The notes under the pieces: generated by a model
The model's input: only the letters and a program-made list of their open reading frames with translations
What the model was told of the DNA's origin: nothing
Databases searched by the model: none
From: an uncultured Bacilli bacterium
GTDB lineage: Bacteria > Bacillota_I > Bacilli_A > RF39 > UBA660
Direction: 5' to 3'
NCBI GenBank assembly: GCA_948760655.1
Contig: CAQBKK010000052.1
Span: 1 to 6,572, forward strand
Length of the DNA stretch: 6,572 nucleotides
Program-made: the position numbers and the translations under genes
Shown: positions 5,193-6,572 of the stretch, piece after piece
How the letters are laid out: each line of letters starts with the position of its first letter
Position numbering within the stretch: the first letter of the stretch is position 1

Positions 5193-6096
5193 TTACAATA
5201 TTTTTAAATATACAGTTTTTCTACCAAAGTTCAATGCCTCTTGGTGTGAATTAAAGAAAATATCTATTCTATTTCCTTGTATTGCTCCACCACGGTCTTG
5301 TACTATATATGTACCCATACCTTTAATTTCAACTTTCGTTCCAAAAGTATATTTACTTGGCATTGCTACTGTTACACCAGCTTGTGCAGTAGCTCCACTT
5401 GCTGTTCTACCTGTTGATTTTCCACAACATTTACTACATTTACAATATCCAGTAGCACTAAATGCTATATATCCATTTGTAGAACTATCACTTGTAGTCT
5501 TATTATTTGTCTGTGTTTTTGTTTGTGTGACAACTTTTTTCTCTATTTTTGGTTTAGTTTCTGATAAATATGTATCAATAATCCATCGATTCTCTCCAAT
5601 TTTTACCCAATTTTGATATTTTTCGGTGATAATAACTTGTGTTGCATAAGGTAAAGTTCTTACTATTTTACTATCAATAGAAAATGTTTCTCTTACATTT
5701 AATCCATTTTTAGCAGTAATATACATAGTTTTTTGTTGTTCTAAAATCTCTGTTTTTATTTCATTTGTTTCAACTTTTGTACTTTCGTTAGCTTGTCTAC
5801 TTACCATACTACCACGGCTTGTAACTTCTCGTTTATCATTAGTCGATATATTATAATTATTTCGTATTATATTATTTGTTTGTTGTATATTATTATCTAT
5901 CTGTATTGTACCGACTGAATGGATTTCCTGCTTGTCCAATATTATTTTATGTATGACTAAACATAATAGAGAAAGAATAACTAATCCTAAAATTATAATA
6001 GCTCTAAAAAATTTCTTTTTGTTTACAATTTTTAGCTTTCTCTTTTTCAGTTTTGATTTTCTTTTTTGTTGATTTTTAGCATGTTTTCCGTTTCAT
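5193..6096 (-). CDS. Membrane-anchored SH3b and 3D-domain cell-wall protein, read through a +1 frameshift
   Basis: About 300 residues. From ATG 6096 the zero frame ends after six codons, but a +1 change at CGG (6090-6088) joins M-K to a very basic stretch (KNQQKRKSKLKKRKLK), a membrane segment (about 32-49, AIIILGLVILSLLCLVI) and the rest. Then come a low-complexity Asn/Thr/Glu region, an SH3b domain (about 123-180: YITAKNGLNVRE ... WVKIGENRWI) and a C-terminal 3D domain (about 210-300: SATGYCKCSKCCGK, GRTASGATAQAG, GTKVEIKGMGTYIVQDRGGA, NRIDIFF). D267 and D278 are the family's acidic residues; the first Asp (VAVDP) is replaced by VAMPS. 3D domains resemble RlpA/MltA folds and act on peptidoglycan, so the protein should face the wall as a type II membrane protein. 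ATG 6096 is supported by a near-perfect AAGGGGGTGA (6110-6101). No ATG/GTG lies between 6089 and 5940 in the long frame; TTG 5939 would lose the anchor. Confidence 0.8.
6082..6096 (-). other. Candidate +1 frameshift site AAA-C-GGA at codon 3 of the 3D gene
   Basis: The zero frame reads ATG AAA CGG AAA ACA TGC TAA (stop at 6078-6076). Skipping C6090 gives ATG AAA GGA AAA CAT GCT and opens the frame encoding the basic/transmembrane N-terminus and the SH3b/3D domains. Loss of one A from the AAAA run (6087-6084) would also restore the frame, giving MKRKHA, so the exact point is less fixed than in the SprT-like gene. CGG followed by AA is the same as in the other site. Confidence 0.6.
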
Positions 6097-6125
6097 ATTC
6101 TCACCCCCTTTTCAACTATGAACGC

Positions 6126-6154
6126 ATTATATCACATTATCCGAATTTTGTCAA
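6126..6154 (-). promoter_or_regulatory. Perfect-consensus sigma-A promoter of the main operon
   Basis: Minus strand TTGACA (6154-6149), 17-base spacer, TATAAT (6131-6126), with TGTGA before the -10. Transcription would start near 6119, giving a leader of about 23 bases to ATG 6096 with its AAGGGGGTGA ribosome binding site. Very strong expression is expected unless repressed. Confidence 0.85.
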
Positions 6155-6163
6155 TAGATTTTT

Positions 6164-6185
6164 GAAAATTTTGTGAAAAATTTTC
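6164..6185. promoter_or_regulatory. Palindrome upstream of the main promoter, operator or UP-element candidate
   Basis: GAAAATTTT (6164-6172), GTGA, AAAATTTTC (6177-6185) is a perfect 9-bp inverted repeat ending nine bases before the -35 box. Its promoter-proximal half is part of the sequence also found upstream of the 1942 promoter. It could be a protein-binding site or simply an A/T-rich UP element. Confidence 0.4.
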
Positions 6186-6572
6186 CAATAAAAATAGATT
6201 TTCCCTTTTACAATCTAATATAAACCGATTTCAAAAATATTGATTTAAAATTACTCTTTTAATTATAGTTGATTTCATTCGATTATCGCAAATTGTTGGA
6301 TAAATCCGAAATCATTTCTTTTAATTTTCTAATTCTAATCTGTACCAAAATTGATATTCAAGTGTATTGCATTATGTATAATGAGTATAACGAAATAACA
6401 TAATAGAATAATAACATATAGGATAATAATATTTGATGGTTTATGATTTTTATATTATATTCCTAATTGTATTGATTTTCATTTCTCCAAAAAATCACTG
6501 GGGAGAGATAAAACTTTCTTTTTCCATTTTTATCATTTACATTTGATATGTTTACACAAAATAAATCTATGT
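6186..6572. other. 387-bp gene-free AT-rich region upstream of the operon
   Basis: No open frame with a ribosome binding site longer than about ten codons was seen on either strand. Contents are an inverted repeat TCTCC/GGAGA around 6484-6506, GATTTC (6271-6276) facing GAAATC (6308-6313), two TTTACA copies (6536-6541 and 6551-6556) and AATAACATA-like repeats near 6395-6419. None forms a convincing promoter, terminator or origin. It may be regulatory spacer for the strong 6154 promoter. Confidence 0.4.

Noticed and set aside
6240..6361. Weak promoter-like pairs: plus-strand TTGATT/TATAGT (6240-6269) and minus-strand TTGAAT/TAGAAT (6361-6332), both with 18-base spacers
   Set aside because: Such matches are expected by chance in DNA this rich in A/T, and no gene follows either within reach.
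6395..6419. AATAACATA-type repeats resembling iterons or a CRISPR-like repeat
   Set aside because: There are only two imperfect short copies in low-complexity A/T sequence, with no regular spacers.
1..6572. tRNA or rRNA genes, insertion sequences and attachment sites
   Set aside because: I saw no cloverleaf-like GC-rich segment, transposase or integrase motif, or matching pair of long terminal repeats in the window.

Overview
The window is very AT-rich and looks like part of a phage or other accessory element from a low-GC Gram-positive bacterium, most likely a Firmicute. The evidence is strong AGGAG-type ribosome binding sites, four near-consensus sigma-A promoters (TTGACA-N17-TATAAT type), many small zinc-finger proteins of unknown function, an SprT-like protease, a small phage-type protein related to the PGDYG family, and a Firmicute-style SH3b plus 3D cell-wall protein. 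TGA acts as a stop and Trp is TGG, so the code is not that of Mollicutes. No integrase, capsid, terminase large subunit or replicase is visible, so the element type stays open. Every gene I can support is on the minus strand, so transcription runs from high to low coordinates.

Layout, in transcription order. Bases 6572-6155 hold no gene. A perfect-consensus promoter (6154-6126) starts an operon of six tightly packed genes: a membrane-anchored SH3b/3D cell-wall protein (6096-5193), a Cys-rich 61-residue protein (5172-4987), a 340-residue zinc-finger protein (4949-3927), an overlapping 429-residue protein (3958-2669), a 159-residue CxxC zinc-finger protein (2652-2173) and a 70-residue Pro/Tyr-rich protein (2172-1960). 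A second promoter (1942-1914), whose -35 region is nearly identical to the first over 20 bases, drives a 224-residue protein with a degenerate HNH-like zinc fold (1885-1211), an SprT-like metallopeptidase (1126-589) and a PGDYG-like protein (507-235). A third promoter (229-201) overlaps the hairpin at the end of that gene and would make a roughly 93-nt RNA ending at a strong intrinsic terminator (138-102). A fourth promoter (86-58) points out of the window towards a gene whose Shine-Dalgarno sequence is partly folded into a hairpin.

The most interesting observation concerns recoding. Two genes, the SprT-like protease and the 3D protein, each need a +1 frame change to be read in full. In both, the change falls on a CGG codon followed by A (CGGA), read as one residue. 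In about 1,850 codons of the window these are the only two in-frame CGG codons. Other CGG triplets inside genes are all out of frame and harmless. This fits CGG being unassigned or starved in this genome and acting as a +1 frameshift (or four-base codon) signal. A third +1 relation joins the 340- and 429-residue genes, where an internal AAAGGAGG lies five bases before a TGA-C, much like the RF2 (prfB) frameshift site. Mutation or sequencing error remains the alternative for the two CGG sites.
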